Assembly: GCA_014706295.1 (NCBI GenBank) | Contig: JACSVZ010000016.1 | Location: 2,399,168 to 2,463,167, forward strand | Direction of reading: 5' to 3' | DNA from: Lycocorax pyrrhopterus obiensis | Taxonomy: Eukaryota; Chordata; Aves; Passeriformes; Paradisaeidae | DNA length: 64,000 nucleotides | Shown here: positions 1 to 35,400 of the stretch, one piece after another | Numbering within the stretch: the first letter of the stretch is position 1 | Layout: each line of letters begins with the position of its first letter | Position numbers and translations under genes: made by a program | The notes under the pieces: generated by a model | What the model saw: only the letters and a program-made list of their open reading frames with translations | Database searches by the model: none | What the model was told of the DNA's origin: nothing

Positions 1-824
1 GAGAAGGATTCTTCTGGCTTTGCATCATCGCAACCCAACCACATCTATTTTTGCTGTAGGCATGGCATCGAGCACCCGTCACCGCTATTCCTACTCCATC
101 CATCTCCGTATGCCAGGGAAGACTGGCAGTGGGATGGAGCGGCAGGGGGAGCGGTGCTTGAAGTGTCCTTAATTGCCTTAAAATCTGGGGAATTCAGATT
201 ACTGCCCTTCACCCCCCCAAGCACGGGAAGGGACACCTGGCCCTGGACACAACGCTCTGTTCCAAGAGCACAAGGCCACTTGTCACCCACCCAGCCAGGA
301 TTATTCTGCACCTTATTTCAGTCTCCAGTCGTGTCTTGGATGCGATTCTATAAGGATTAGGCTGTTACTCTCAAAAGGAGAGAGAAAAATGTCACTTAAC
401 CTACAGGGAGGTGGTGACACCAGCTCCTGGTGACCTGAGGACACCCTTCAGCAGAGCCCCAGAGGCTGCAGGAGCCGTCCACCGGTGGGCTGAGTACGTG
501 CACAGCTCGTGGCTGGAGTGTCCGGCACCGGCTCGGCGTCTCCTGGAGCCTTTCCGACAATGGGATCACACGCGGTGATGGCTGGTTGGATCTGGGTTGG
601 GAAGGGTTTGCACACTCTTGTTTTCCAAAAAAAAGCATTGTAAAAAATGTATTGTTTATATAATTGATCATGTTTGTTTATTTGTTTAATTGTATTAAAT
701 AATTATGTAAATAAACATATAGATAGAAACAGTTATTTCTTATTTATTTCCTTACTTTGGTTCCTGAGTGGAATGGTTTTCCTCTCCCTGAAGGAACTCC
801 TGAAGGGTTGGGGCTACTGGGCTG
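1..824. other. Intergenic flank, no gene recognised
   Basis: No recognisable coding exon was found in either strand. The segment from about 640 to 760 is AT-rich and contains a canonical AATAAA hexamer on the plus strand at 710-715. It could be the 3' end of an upstream plus-strand gene, but nothing coding was found to support that. Confidence 0.4.
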
Positions 825-1240
825 TGGTGGATTCTGGGGCAGAGGCTGGGGGTGCTGGGGTCGTGGTAGTGGGATCAGGGGTGATGGAGTCTGGGGTGAT
901 GGATGCAGTTGAATCCAGGGCAGAGTAGGGCTTGGGGGTGCTGGGCTGTGGTGGTTTCCAGGGCGAAGGGGTTGGAATGATGGGGGGTGGTGGGTGATGG
1001 TGTACGGTGGGCTGCAGGCCAGAGGGCTCGGGGGTGATGATGGGGTGCGGGGGGTTGGGGGTAACGGGGTTCAGTGGGTTCCAGGGCAGAGCGACTGGAA
1101 GTGCTGGGTGCGGTGGGTGCCAAAGCGGGGAAGGGATCGGAGTGCTGGGCGCGGGGGGTTCCAGGACAGAGGGATCGGGGTGCTGAGTGCGGGGGGTCGG
1201 GGGTGCTGGGGTGCAGTGGGTTCCCGTGCAGAAGGGCGGA
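825..1240. repeat. Degenerate GC-rich tandem array upstream of IGF2BP2
   Basis: About ten imperfect copies of a roughly 40-bp unit are visible. The core is TTCCAGGGCAGAG followed by GGGGTGCTGGGTGCGGTGGG. Examples begin near 905, 955, 1078 and 1160. The array is G-rich on the plus strand and runs into the IGF2BP2 CpG island. Long open frames across it on both strands follow from its composition and are not genes. Confidence 0.7.
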
Positions 1241-1494
1241 GGGCACAGGGCCGGTGCCCCCCGGCCCATCCCGTCCCCGCGGGGGTCTGGCGGCTCCACC
1301 TGCCCCCCCGCGGGGCGGCCCCGGGGCCGGGCCGGGCCGGGCTCCGCCCGCCGCTGTCGGAGGCTCCGCCGGGCCGGGGCCGGTGGCGCAGAGCGGGACC
1401 CTCCCGAGCCCGCGTCCGTCCCGCTCCCGGGAGGGGAGGAGCCGGGGGGGCTCCCGGGGAGGAGCCCGGGGGGCTCCCGATGAGGCGCCGGAGG
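1240..1494 (+). promoter_or_regulatory. IGF2BP2: IGF2BP2 CpG-island promoter and 5'UTR
   Basis: The segment is very rich in CpG and GC and has no TATA box, as expected of a housekeeping or oncofetal CpG-island promoter. It leads directly into the first coding exon. The island continues through intron 1 to about 2.4 kb. The transcription start cannot be placed from sequence alone. Confidence 0.6.
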
Positions 1495-24030
<22,536 letters not shown>

Positions 24031-24975
24031 GGCTCCCGCCAGCACTGCCCGACGAATGTAACCCCCGCAGCGCCGGCCCCCAGCAGGTCAGGGGACAAAC
24101 CAAAGAGCCCCGAGCCCCCCTGCAGCCAGGCTGTGCAGAACCGGGGCACGGGGGGCTCTCTCCATCCCGCAGCTTCCGCCTTACTCCGTCGCCGCCCCCG
24201 CTGCTCCCCCGTCAGTTGGGCTAACACAGGCAGAGAGAGGTGGTTTTTATTTTGGAATTCTCCCCCCAAACCTGCCCATCCCACCCAGGAGGAGCTCGCC
24301 CGGCCTGGGGGGGCTGCGGTGCACGGCGCTCATTAATTTAGAATTAATATATCAATAACGAAACTAACGCCGATTTTTAAGTTTTGTAAGATTTTATTTT
24401 TTAACTCACTTTTTAAAAAATTTTTTGGGGGAGGGGGCTGTTTGTTTTTAGCAAAAGCAGGCTTTTCTAGAGGTTGAATGGCAGGAGCTGGTCCATTGGT
24501 TCTCTAATGCACCGTAGAGCAGAGCTGTAGGATTGCCAGCAGGGAAAAAAAATACTAAATAACTGTTAAAAAGCGATTTCTGAAGGGCTTTGAGAAGAGC
24601 AGGGCCTGTAGGAGCCAAGAGGATTCCTCTTGTAGGAGTTGTTCCTCTCCTTCACACACCCTTTCCTCTTTGCTTTGGATTCCAAAAGTGGGGTTTGCAT
24701 CCATTCTGTCCCCCCTTTCTGTCTGTCTGTCCTCTCTCCATCACTGCCCAGCACTGGAAAACGATGGGCAGCACCAGCCCTGCCCACTTCGGGCGGGGAT
24801 CTTTGGGGAAAAGATCCCTGTTGCAGGGAGAGGAGGGGGAAATGGGTGGAAAAAAATGGATTTACAAGAGGTTGTCAGCCCAGGGCTGGAAAACCCAACC
24901 AGCAAAATTGGCTTCAAATGAAAAATAACCCAAATAACCTCCCCTGACACACACACACACACACACACACAAAAA

Positions 24976-24998
24976 CTACCTCAGGTTTTCGTACCTCA
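24976..24998 (+). promoter_or_regulatory. Tandem let-7 target sites in the IGF2BP2 3'UTR
   Basis: CTACCTCA at 24976-24983 is a full 8-mer match to the let-7 seed. TACCTCA at 24992-24998 is a 7-mer-A1 match. Their starts are 15 nt apart (TACCTCA to TACCTCA), within the range in which two miRNA sites usually cooperate. IGF2BP-family mRNAs are established let-7/LIN28 axis targets; use of these exact sites is inferred. Confidence 0.7.
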
Positions 24999-25068
24999 GC
25001 ACCTTGCGCTTGTGTTGCCCTTTTAGAGATTTTTGTATGCCTTGTAAAACTGATAGTTGGAGCATTTT

Positions 25069-25085
25069 TTTATTTTTGTAATAAA
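25069..25085. terminator. Back-to-back poly(A) signals, both strands
   Basis: TTTATT at 25069-25074 is AATAAA on the minus strand. AATAAA at 25080-25085 is the plus-strand signal of IGF2BP2. Only five bases separate them. The minus signal could serve SENP2, because no canonical AATAAA was seen on the minus strand between here and the SENP2 stop at 26428. Confidence 0.55.
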
Positions 25086-25105
25086 AAAAAAACGAGTTGG
25101 AAAAA

Positions 25106-26427
25106 TGATCTCGACCAAGTCAGCTGCGAGGTGGAAGAAGGAAACCATCCCCCGTGTCCCAGAGCTCTTCCGTAGTCTCCTGCAAGCCGAGAGCCAGTGG
25201 CTGTTCCTTCGGAGAAAGCTTGAGAAATGGTTAAAAAGCAAAAAAAAAAAAAAAAAAGGGGAAAAAATTAAAAAAAGCCAAACACAAAAAAAAAAAAGGG
25301 TTTAAGCAAATCAAAGTGATGGATGGAAGCGGTGAAAGCCGACGGGCAAGAGCAGGGATGGGAGCTGAGGTGCCGCTGCCAGCGCCGCTGCCGTGGGCTG
25401 CGAATCCGTGTTTTCCTCTACTGCAAAGTGTTCTGTGAAAACCAACCCGAGACACCGACAAAAAAGAGAAATATATCCAGCTAACCAGAGCCTGAGCCTG
25501 CTCTCCGTTGCTTTCTTTCGGGTCCCTTGCGGTGGTCGCGGCTGGGAGTTCCTCCCTGGTGCCCCAGTCCCTGCTGCCGGGGAGGGCAGGGCTGCATGTG
25601 GGGAATTTGGGACAGGGGAGGGGTGTAGGCAGTGCCAGGTGTAGCTTTACCCAGGGACCTGGGAAGTGATGAAGCCACCTCTCCCTCCCTCCCTGCGCAT
25701 CCCTGGCAAAGCTGAAATGATGGAACCTGTGGTGGGGAAAGGCGCCAGATGGGGCTGGGATGGCCTTTGGGGGCAGGGCCTGGGGTGCTGATGGGTGCCA
25801 CAATGGGGGAACCCCACTGCAGGAGCCCCAGAGCCGGGCTCTTCCCTCCCACCCCTCCAGCACTGGGAATGCTGCCATGGGAGAGTGGCTCTGGTGGCAG
25901 CTGGGACACTCAAAACTGCAGCCCCAAACAGGGAGAACCAAAGGGAAGGGGAAAGGACACCTAAAACATTCCCAGCTGCTGCATCCTCATGCTCAGATCT
26001 TCAGCAGCCTCAGGGAAGGTTAATTATCCCTGGTTAATTATTTGTAAGGATAAAACATGAGTGGCTTTGGAATTGTTTGTCCTTTGGAGAACCCGCCCCG
26101 AGGTGTGGCAGACTGAACCAAGCAGTGAAAGCAGACACAGATGAAGCCCCTCTGCAGCTCTGCCAGGATCTTGTGGGTCTTTGGGCCAGGAGCAGCTCAG
26201 GGGTGTCCCCAGAGCCACCAGGAGAGGAGACAGCCCCTGTTCTTCTTCAGAGGGGGAGCAAGTTAAAAACCACATGGAGACAGCAAATCGGTTTTCAATT
26301 AAAAAATAAATTACTCTATTAACAAGTAACGCTCCCGTACAATAAGGCTCTTACATAAGTTAATATTTATCTTATCTTAGCTAAACAGTAAGAAATAAAT
26401 ACTACTCTTTTACAGAACAGTGTTTCT
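25106..26427 (-). other. Gap between convergent genes, possible SENP2 3'UTR
   Basis: No coding exon was found. A-rich runs occupy 25.2-25.31 kb. If SENP2 uses the minus-strand AATAAA near 25.07 kb, this whole stretch would be its 3'UTR. A nearer non-canonical GATAAA near 26.36 kb would make it much shorter. Confidence 0.4.
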
Positions 26428-29400
26428 CTAACAGTGCATGTCTCCCAGCAGCTGCTGATGGATTATTTCCCACACCATCTTCCTGCGGAAATAAGGCATA
26501 TGCTCCTGAAAAGAAACGGGAAAAATCCATCACATAGGAAGCCAGGGGAGAAAGGGGCAGGAAATCTCCACTAACACCCAGGGAATTCTTGAAGGGGAGG
26601 CTGCTTTTGAGCACCTGCCATTTGGGTTCGAGGTGGGTTTCACACGAGGGTGGCACAGCCACCCAACAAAACCACATTTCTTTACAGGGACTTTATCACA
26701 GATCACCACACTGGGAAATAACCAGTGGCTGAATGGTCTGAGCTCGTCCAAGGGGGAAACCGATTTCTCCAGGAGACACAAAGGCCAGATATCCCAAACC
26801 ACTGGCTGCAGCATCCTGGCGTTGCAATGAGATGGTCTTTAAGGTCCATTCCAACCCAAACCACCCTGGGATTCCATGATTCCATCATCTTGCCCAAGAA
26901 GCAGGCAGCAGACAAGAGGAACACACCCTCAGCCCCTGCCCCAGCTGCTGTGCAGCTTCCCTGGCTCCTGCATGTGTGTGGGAAAAGCTGGGGTGGTTTC
27001 CACCTCCTCTCACCGGGGTGAAGATGATGGGTTTGTCTCTGGAGATGAAATCGGCAAATTTGCAAACAAAAACTCCACAGTCACTTCCATTATTTTGTTG
27101 AGGGATTTCCTGAGGAATACAAAAAGGACAGAGACTTTTTATCTGTCTTAAAAGAGCAGCAATGTGGTCGTAGCACACATTACCCACACCTACTCCTGAA
27201 AACCTACTCCCATAATCCATGTACCGCTCCCAAACCCAAGGAACAGCCCCAGTTAACTGCACATCATCTCCCTCCTCTGCTTCCCTGCAGAGTGTGCAAC
27301 TCTCTGTGATGAGGAGTTCCAGCTGCCATCCCAAATCCAGGCCTTGCTCCCCACTACCTCTGTGCCCATGCTGTGAAGGGTCCACTCGGAAGCAGTCAAT
27401 TCAATGTTTCTTTTTTCCTTGCTTTCCTCTTCCAGGTATTTTCTGTTGAAAACAACAGAAAATCACTTTTCATCTTCCAGATTTAGGGAAAAATCAAACA
27501 AACAAACAGCTGTTGAAGGGTGACAGGAAGATAAACGGCGGTGAAATGCCAGAGGATCCTCACAGCAGTGGATTTAAGGATTGTGGAGGAAAAATCCCAA
27601 TCTTAGGGACACAGTGAGAGGCTCTGAGTGGGGCTCCCCAGGGCCCAGCACTGTTTAATATCCTTATCCATGATCTGGATGAGGGGATTGGGCACCCTCA
27701 GCACGTTCATAGGTGACACCAAGCTGGGTGGGAGTGTGGAGGCAGGAAGGCTCTGCAGAGGGATCTGCTCGGTGCTCTGGGCTGGTGACAAGGTGAGGAT
27801 CAGTCACAGGTTGGACTCAATGACTCTGGAGGGCTTTTCCAACCTCAGTGATTCTGGGATTTGTCTCTGTGGGGCTGCTCTCACCCTACAAAGCTGCTGG
27901 GTGAAGGGTTTTCCCTGACAAAGACACGTGAGGATGTGCAGCACATGTGAAAACCTGCAACACTCCGGGGGATTCAAAACACTGAGCAGAACTGAAGAGG
28001 TACAAAGTGAGGAGCACCACGTGACAGGGCAGAAACACTTCACGTGGGGAGGGGAAAAGGCCTCAAAAACAACCAAAAGGGGAAAAAAAAGCAGCTACTC
28101 ACAAGACAGTTTTACAAATGTGGTCTCCTTTCTGTCCCAAGGAGTCAAAGTATTTGATGGTTTTCTCTCGGAGATCCACGACCTGGGGTTGAAAGGTGAC
28201 TTAAAGCACAGCCCAAACACTGAAGGACTTTGCTTGCTAGTGTTGTTCTCCCCATCCCCTGAATAAAAAGCCAGTGTGACTCACCAGCAGTGTCCAGTGA
28301 ATTCTGAGGTGAATAGGCACCAAGATGACATCATGCTCGAAGATATCCACACCTTTGGTCCACTTCTTTACTCCCTTGTGGCTTGTAGAGCTTAGCTTGG
28401 AATAAAAGAAGGTATTAAAAGCGTAGACTGCTGGATATCCTTCCTTCTTGCTTCTTTCCACCAGAAGACCCATGTAGAAATTCATGATCTGGAACAGAGA
28501 GAGGCAAATTGAGATGTGAAATAAGACACTGAATCAAAAAGACAGCAATGAGTCTTTGCTGGCCACCCTGGAGCTGAGAGAACTCCAGCTGGCAGCTTTT
28601 GCTCCCAGAATTTTACACTGGCTGCCCTGTGCTGTTGGTTAAAGCCCCAGCACCCACTCCAGTAACCCAGACTGACTCCTGGGAGCTGCAGCAGCCGAGT
28701 GAAAGCTTCCAGAAACACCAGTCCACACAGCACCCAAAATAAGGGGAGTACAGCTATTCCTGGGCTCTGCAGTGGAGCTCCTGGAAGACTCCTGTGCCCA
28801 GGGAAGGGGGATTTCCCAGGAAGGGCAGGAGCACGTACCCTGTCGTTGAGCCAGCCCAGGGGCTGCAGGGTGCAGATGTCCTCACGGGTCACAGTGAGCT
28901 TGAAGGCCCTGCTCAGGATGTCCTCGGGCTCACCGCTGTCAAAGGCGGCGGAGATCTCGCTCTCCATGGCCTGGAACGAAGGATTCCATGGGGAAGGGCT
29001 CGTGGAACAGCACATGGAGCACACCAGCCCCTCAGAAGGCCTCCAAGTGCAGCCCCAGTGCCAGAGCAAGGGGCCTTGCAGGCCTTTTTGCTGAAGCAGC
29101 CACAGCACTGGCCTGCTGCTGAGCACGGGTACCTCTGTCAGTGGGGCCAGGTCGGCTGCTGGCCTTCCTGGGCATGGCAGAGGCTCGCTGTCCACAAAAA
29201 AGAGGTCTTTGGACAGGACAGGTGTCACATGGAACTGGAATAACTTTCCCTGGGGGACTTCGGCTTCGCGCTGGCCCTGCCAGGCACAAGGACAGGAAGT
29301 CAGAGAGAAGCACGAGGGGTCTGCTGGGAGACAGGGCAGAGAATCCTGCATAGAACTGGGAGGGGTTTGGTACACATGTCCCAGCAGCAAACCCCAAAGT

Positions 29401-32400
29401 CACGTCTGCTTGGTGACTGCACTCCAACTGTGCCCTCAGAACTGTGCCCAGAGAGGCAGGACTTTCTTTGGGCTTGGACTAACACCCAGAACCCCAGCAA
29501 AGCCTCCACATGCAGGCAGCAAGCTGAGATCAAGGTAAGTATTTCTGATTTCCACACTTCCAGTTTTATCCTGGATCTCAATCCTGAGCAGAGATGAGTT
29601 CTGTTTTCCTGAAAACAAAGTGAAGTAAGGACTAACTCAAGCTTACCACTGAAGCAGCTCGTTTCTCTCGTTGCCCCTGTCCACGAGAGTCTTCTGGTGG
29701 TGTGTAGTAGCTGGCAGGAGAGAAAGAGAGGTGAGCTGGATATCCACACTGCCCCATGGAATTCCCCAAAATTCACCTTCTGCCTAAGAAACGCTTTTCC
29801 AAGGCTGATTCTGACACGTGACAACACCTCAGTTTCCTTGCCCGTTCCTTTTGGAGCAGCCAGACTGGGATAGACGAAGAACTGGAAGCTTTGTGAACTT
29901 TCTTCCACCGTCAGGTGCCAAACTCCTTCTGTTTCCCAGTTTTAATCTTTGGAAAATGGGGAAGCAACCAGCACTTCCTCTATCAGGTGCTTCGTGATCT
30001 CCCAGTGACAAATCCCACTCCACCAGTTATTTCCTCTTTTCCCCTACGCTCCAGGAACAGGGACAATTTAACTCAGGACAAACACACAGCTCAATACAGT
30101 GCTTGTGTCTAAGGGGGAAAGAGAACAGGGACGAAATCACCCAAAACCAGACCTGCCACAACCAAACCTCTCTCTGCCCCCATCTGCACTCTCTCCTCTG
30201 AGGGGAGGAAGAGGAGGGCACCAAGCTGCCACACCAAAACCCCTCCCTGGAGCTGCAGCCAAAAGCCCCTGTCCCTGCACAAGGAGCCTCCTGCGCTCCC
30301 ACTGTGCCACCACGGAGTCCACAGGCCCCTGATGAGGGAGCAATGCTCCCTTTTTGGACTCCTATTCCAACCCAAGGCATCCTGCAAGCCTCAGAAACTG
30401 CCTCAGTGCCCCCAGGCTTTACAAGCTCCCTCCTCCTCTTGCTGAGGATGCACAGGAAATGCGAAGTCAGCTCGTTAATGGTGTGGCACAAAGACACTCG
30501 GGAGCAAAAACAGATTCTGCAAACCCAAGGACAACTTGGTGTGGCCACCACTGTCACCCCTGCTTCCTTCTCCCAAAAAACACTCAGCACACCCCACAGC
30601 TGCCCAGCTGTGACAGGGGAGCTGGATTTGAGGGACAGCAGGCCGTGAGCAATTCCTCAAAGCAGCTGCTCCTCTCACCCAGCACTGAGACACTGAACAG
30701 GATTGGTCTTCTGGAGGCTGACAGAGCCAAAAGAAACAAGAGCCATGGTTAAAAGAGACTCTCACCTGATCATGACACCTCTCTGAGGCAGCTGGGGGCT
30801 GAAAACATCCCCATGTTTGACACCTGCAGGGAAAAGCAGCAACGTGAGAACAAGGAGGTGACTTCCCATTGCTCAGAGCTCTCGGTTTCTGGGTGACATC
30901 ACAGACATTTCATCAGCATTTTCAACTCAGAAGCTCCAACTCTGGCACCTGCTCAGAAATCTTTTCAATCCCCATATGATCATGTCATAAAGGCCAAGAT
31001 ATGAAAGAGCCAGTGATGAAAAAGTATTTAAGTAATGAACAGGGGAAAAAAAAAACAACCCTGGGACAATATTAAACATCGATGTAATTAGTTTACTCGG
31101 TTTGGAAGCTCTGCTATCATGGAAATAGTCCTGCCTAGCATTAAAAAGGGATTAAAGTGCAGCTCTGAGGGTGCAGAATCAAGTATCCCCTTCCCTTGGT
31201 ACAAAAAAACCCAGGTAAAACAACCTTCTCCTGTGCAGTGGGGTTACAGCCAGCTACAAACTGCACTGCTGCAGTCCCAGCTCTCAAATCCCATTTTAAA
31301 CCAATTTTTTCCCTTCAATAAACCCCTCACAAACCCAGTTTAGCCAATAACTAGTTGAAGGAAATGCCCTGTTCAGGCTGGACTTCCACCCACAGAGTGG
31401 AGCAGGGGGCTACTCACTGGTCCTTTCTGGCACAGGTGGAGAGGCACCGCTGGATTTTTGTTCTTTCAGGGGACTCCCAGTCATCCCTGGTTCCTTGGCT
31501 TGAACTCTTGGGTGTAGCAGAAGAAAAGGACAGAGTTTTTACAGGTGATTTGTTACCAGTGCCCATCAATTCAGCGCAGAGGACACGGCTATTTGTACAC
31601 AACTGGCTAAATGAAAGCAATGGAAATATATAAAGCAAAATTAGGCTGTTTAATCCTTAACAGAACCGTGCTGCCACTGCTTCCACGACCAGATGCAAAG
31701 GGCATTTTGAGGAGTTTACATCCACAAGTTTGGCCACCTTCAACTCAGGCACAGTGAACACACAAGAGTCAGATTTGCTGTCTCCAATATTCCAAAAGAG
31801 ACTCAATCATTACATTTGACTCTGTCCAGAACTCCGAGAGTAGGAAAGATCAACTCTCCTCCCCTTCCACATACAACAAACTCACCACCAGAAAGTTAAG
31901 GGTTATTTTGCTCATAATTACTTGTTGAGTCTTGCTGGCCGTGGAGAAGTAAGTTTTCCAGAATATTTCTCCTTGAACAGACTCAAGAGCTCTTTGTATT
32001 TCTTATTTTCTGCTTGCTGAACATCCTTGCAGATGGGAAAAAAAAAAAAAAAAAGACTTCAGCAGGCATTCCCAGCCCTTCCTTTTGTCTCAGCCTAACT
32101 GTGCAGGAACTCTGCAGCTGTTTCATCCCAAAACAATTCCCTTCTCCCCACTTTACCTCTTCAGCAGCACACAGGGGCCTCCTGGTGCCGCTGACTCCGG
32201 GGGAGTTGGGACCTGGCTCCTTAATGGGGGGCCTGGGAGTGACAGGGGTCTCTGGAGCAGCTCGGATGTGGTTGTTCCTGCTCAGGCTGAAAACATGAAA
32301 GGCAGAAGAAATGGTATTGAGAGAACATTCAAAGCTCCTGATTTATTAATTAGGTTTGAATTAGCAGCTCCTGATTGAAGGAGGCACAGCAGGCTGCCCA

Positions 32401-35400
32401 GGACCGTGTCCGTGGGAGGGTTGTCCAACATCTCCATGGACAGACTCCACAACCTCTCTAGGTGACCTGTGGCAGCAGCTGAGCAACCTCAGAGGAGGAA
32501 AAAAAAAATGTGTTTCCCAATGGAATTCTCTGGGGAAATGGGAATTCTCTGGGGGCTTTTTGTGGTTGTGGGCTTTTCTGGTCTCAGCCTCTTCCCAAGT
32601 TCAACACTTCCTCCTACCACAGGAGGTGAGAGTATTGACCTTGTTAATGTGTCTCTGCTCTCCTGAGTCTATGAACTATCTGGATTTAAAGAGAACGTTT
32701 AAAATTGGTTCAAGGCAAGAACACAGCTGCCTCTCACAGCTGGAGAGCTCCCTCAGTGTGGCAGCCTGGAGGAGCCCCAGAACACCCAGGAAAAACGCTG
32801 CTCTGTGGACACAAATACAAACGCTGGGCAACACAGGAAGCTCAAGGATGGAAGTGAAAGGCAAGAAACCCTTCAGAGGAGAAGTGAAAGGCAACAGAAG
32901 GATTTTTACCTCAGATATGGAACTCTCTTGCAAAGAGGGGATGGTGTTTCCTCAGTCAAGCACGGGGTGGTGTCACAAGGCATTTCGTCTAGGGCAGAAG
33001 AGCACAAGCCATCAGCAACTGGGCAAGAACACGGGAGTTTTATGAGCTTAAAGAGCTTCACCAAAGATAAATTACTTTTGTTTTATCCCCCACATCCTAA
33101 TATTATTTGTGTCATGTTGCTTCAGGATATTTTCATATTGGCAACTACAGAATGTTGCCCACCTAAGCCTAATAAAAAAAGGTTCTGAGGCTCTACTACC
33201 TAAAATCAGCATTTGTAACGATTTCCTTCTGGCAAGCTGGCAGTGGGACACACTAGAACTGCACCCAAGGCAGTTAAAATCTGGGATCCACAACCACGTG
33301 AGCATCCTGGGATAAATCCCAGGATATGCTGAGCTGGAAGGGACCCACAGGATCATCCAGTCCAACTCCTGGCCCTGCACAGACACCCCAACAATCCCAT
33401 CCTGTGCATTCCTGAGAGTATTGTCCAAATGCTCCTGGAGCTCTGGCAGCCTCGGGGTCGTGCCCATTCCCTGGGGAGCCTGTTCCCAGCCCTGGCTCCA
33501 ATCCAGAAGCAATACCAGGATGCAGGGAAGAAAGAGAGCTCACCCTCCACTATTCCTGGATGCTACCCAGATATTTTGCCTCCAGCAACCAGCCCCCAGC
33601 CTGGGCAGAGCTGCCCAGACACAGAGCAGCAGGAGAAAGGAATGAGTGAGGGACTTGCTGTCAGCCTTACCAGGTTCTGTTATGTCCTCATCCTCTGCAG
33701 ACACCACAAACGAAGAGTCAGAAGAAATGTACACAACCTGAAATAAAAACAAGTACCAGAGTGAGCATAACCTGAACGTGAATCCAAGCAAACACCTCAC
33801 CTTCCTGAAAGTCAGTCAGCTCTGTCCTGACTCAGAGCCCAAGGTTTTGCTGGGGTTGCAGCAGAAGGCAGGGGCACTGATGGCACCACTTGTGTAATAC
33901 AGGCTCCCACACATGCAGGGATTGTGGGAGCTGATCCCCGAGCTCCCCACAAAATCCTTGCTCACCTCATCTTCAGACTCGGAGAAGGAAAAGTCATCGC
34001 TCTCTTTCGTCTCCTGGCTTTTTCCTGTTGCCTCAGGTGGCAACTTGGCAGCCACAGAAACCTCTTCGGGCTCCTCGTTAGCCCCAGAGACGCATTCTGG
34101 AAAAACCACACCACCAGCCATAAAGAACGGGACTGGAAACAGGGACTGGGATTTCTGCTTGCACCAAAGCCCAGCTCCTCGATCAGGTAACTCATTCCAA
34201 CAACACAGCAACAGCCCAGCAGCACCCCCACCCCATCTCTGGGGATGCTGTTCCCAAGTAGGGATCAGGAAGCTCCATATCCCCCATGGAACAGCAACAG
34301 CCTTGATTTAAACTGCTCTCTGTGCTGCCCTGCAGGGCTCAGTGCCAGAGAGACCTGGGCTATCCCATGCCCTGCCCCAGACAGGAGTTCTCCTTGGTGC
34401 AAACACATGGCCCTCCCAGGACGGAAAAAGTTCTCCCAGGACGGAAAAAGCTGTTCCCTGCTTCCCTTCCTCCCTTCCTCTGACACTTGGGTTTAGAATC
34501 ACAGAACCATCAAGGCTGGAAAAACCCTGTAAGACCATCAAGTCCAACTGCTCCCACAGCACTGCCAAGGCCACCAGTGACCCACGTCCCCAAGTGCCAC
34601 ATCCTTGAACATGGGCACACATCAGCAACAGGCCCAGGCCCCGTGAGACCCCCTCCAGCCATGAGGACGGCTCAGAAATCCTCAGTGTCAGCAGCAATTC
34701 TGAAGTACAAAATCCAGAGTCACCCAAGGCACCCCAATCCCAAGGAAAAGCAGGAATATTAAACTTCTCTGCGAGGGGCAATACCTGTTTTCCTCTTTTT
34801 TGCGGGAATCTCAGGATCTTCCGCACGTGACAGAACGCTGAGGGAAGAACAGACAGAACAACGTTTTGCAACCCCAGTTCAGCTCCCAGCAGGCTGATTC
34901 CCCTCCACAGCGCCCAGACTTCCAAAGGTGGCTTTCCAATTTCCCCAGGATCATCTCCCAGAGAGTTAATCACCCCACTAAAGCAGACCAGGCCTCTTTT
35001 TCTCCTTCTGCTAATGCTTCCTCGTGTTTTATGTTTATTCCTATCACCAAAAAATCCTTTAATATGTAATGCTTTCCTCTTTCCTCCAGGAAAGAAGCAC
35101 TCCAGAGGTCACCAAGCCACCCAGGTTCATGTCACTACACTGAGTTGCAGAGGAAAGTTTAAGTGGAACAGGAAATGAAAGGTGGGAAAGCCAGTCCTGC
35201 TTACACCCACGCCACAGCTTCCTGCTGAGCCAGCGCTCGGGAACAAATCCTTGGAACAATTACCAGCCTCATCCCTTCTCAGAAGCCTAACCCAAGGATT
35301 TTATCACTTGATACCATCGTTAAGTCGGGTAAAAACCTCTCCTTTAGGAACAGAGCACAGAGAACATTCCTGCTCTTTTTTTTTTCCCCATGAGCTAATT

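Larger units (their letters stand above)
24031..25105 (+). other. IGF2BP2: IGF2BP2 3'UTR
   Basis: Untranslated sequence follows the TGA at 24028-24030. It contains an AT-rich middle, a (CA)n tract at 24949-24971, two let-7 seed matches (24976-24983 and 24992-24998) and an AATAAA at 25080-25085. The exact cleavage site is uncertain because A-rich runs follow the signal. Confidence 0.7.

Noticed and set aside
29500..29615. Possible extra SENP2 exon (minus strand) after TTTTCAG near 29610
   Set aside because: Exon 29710-29647 ends in phase 0 and exon 29276-29133 starts in phase 0, so they join directly. The candidate has no good minus-strand donor and no clear similarity.
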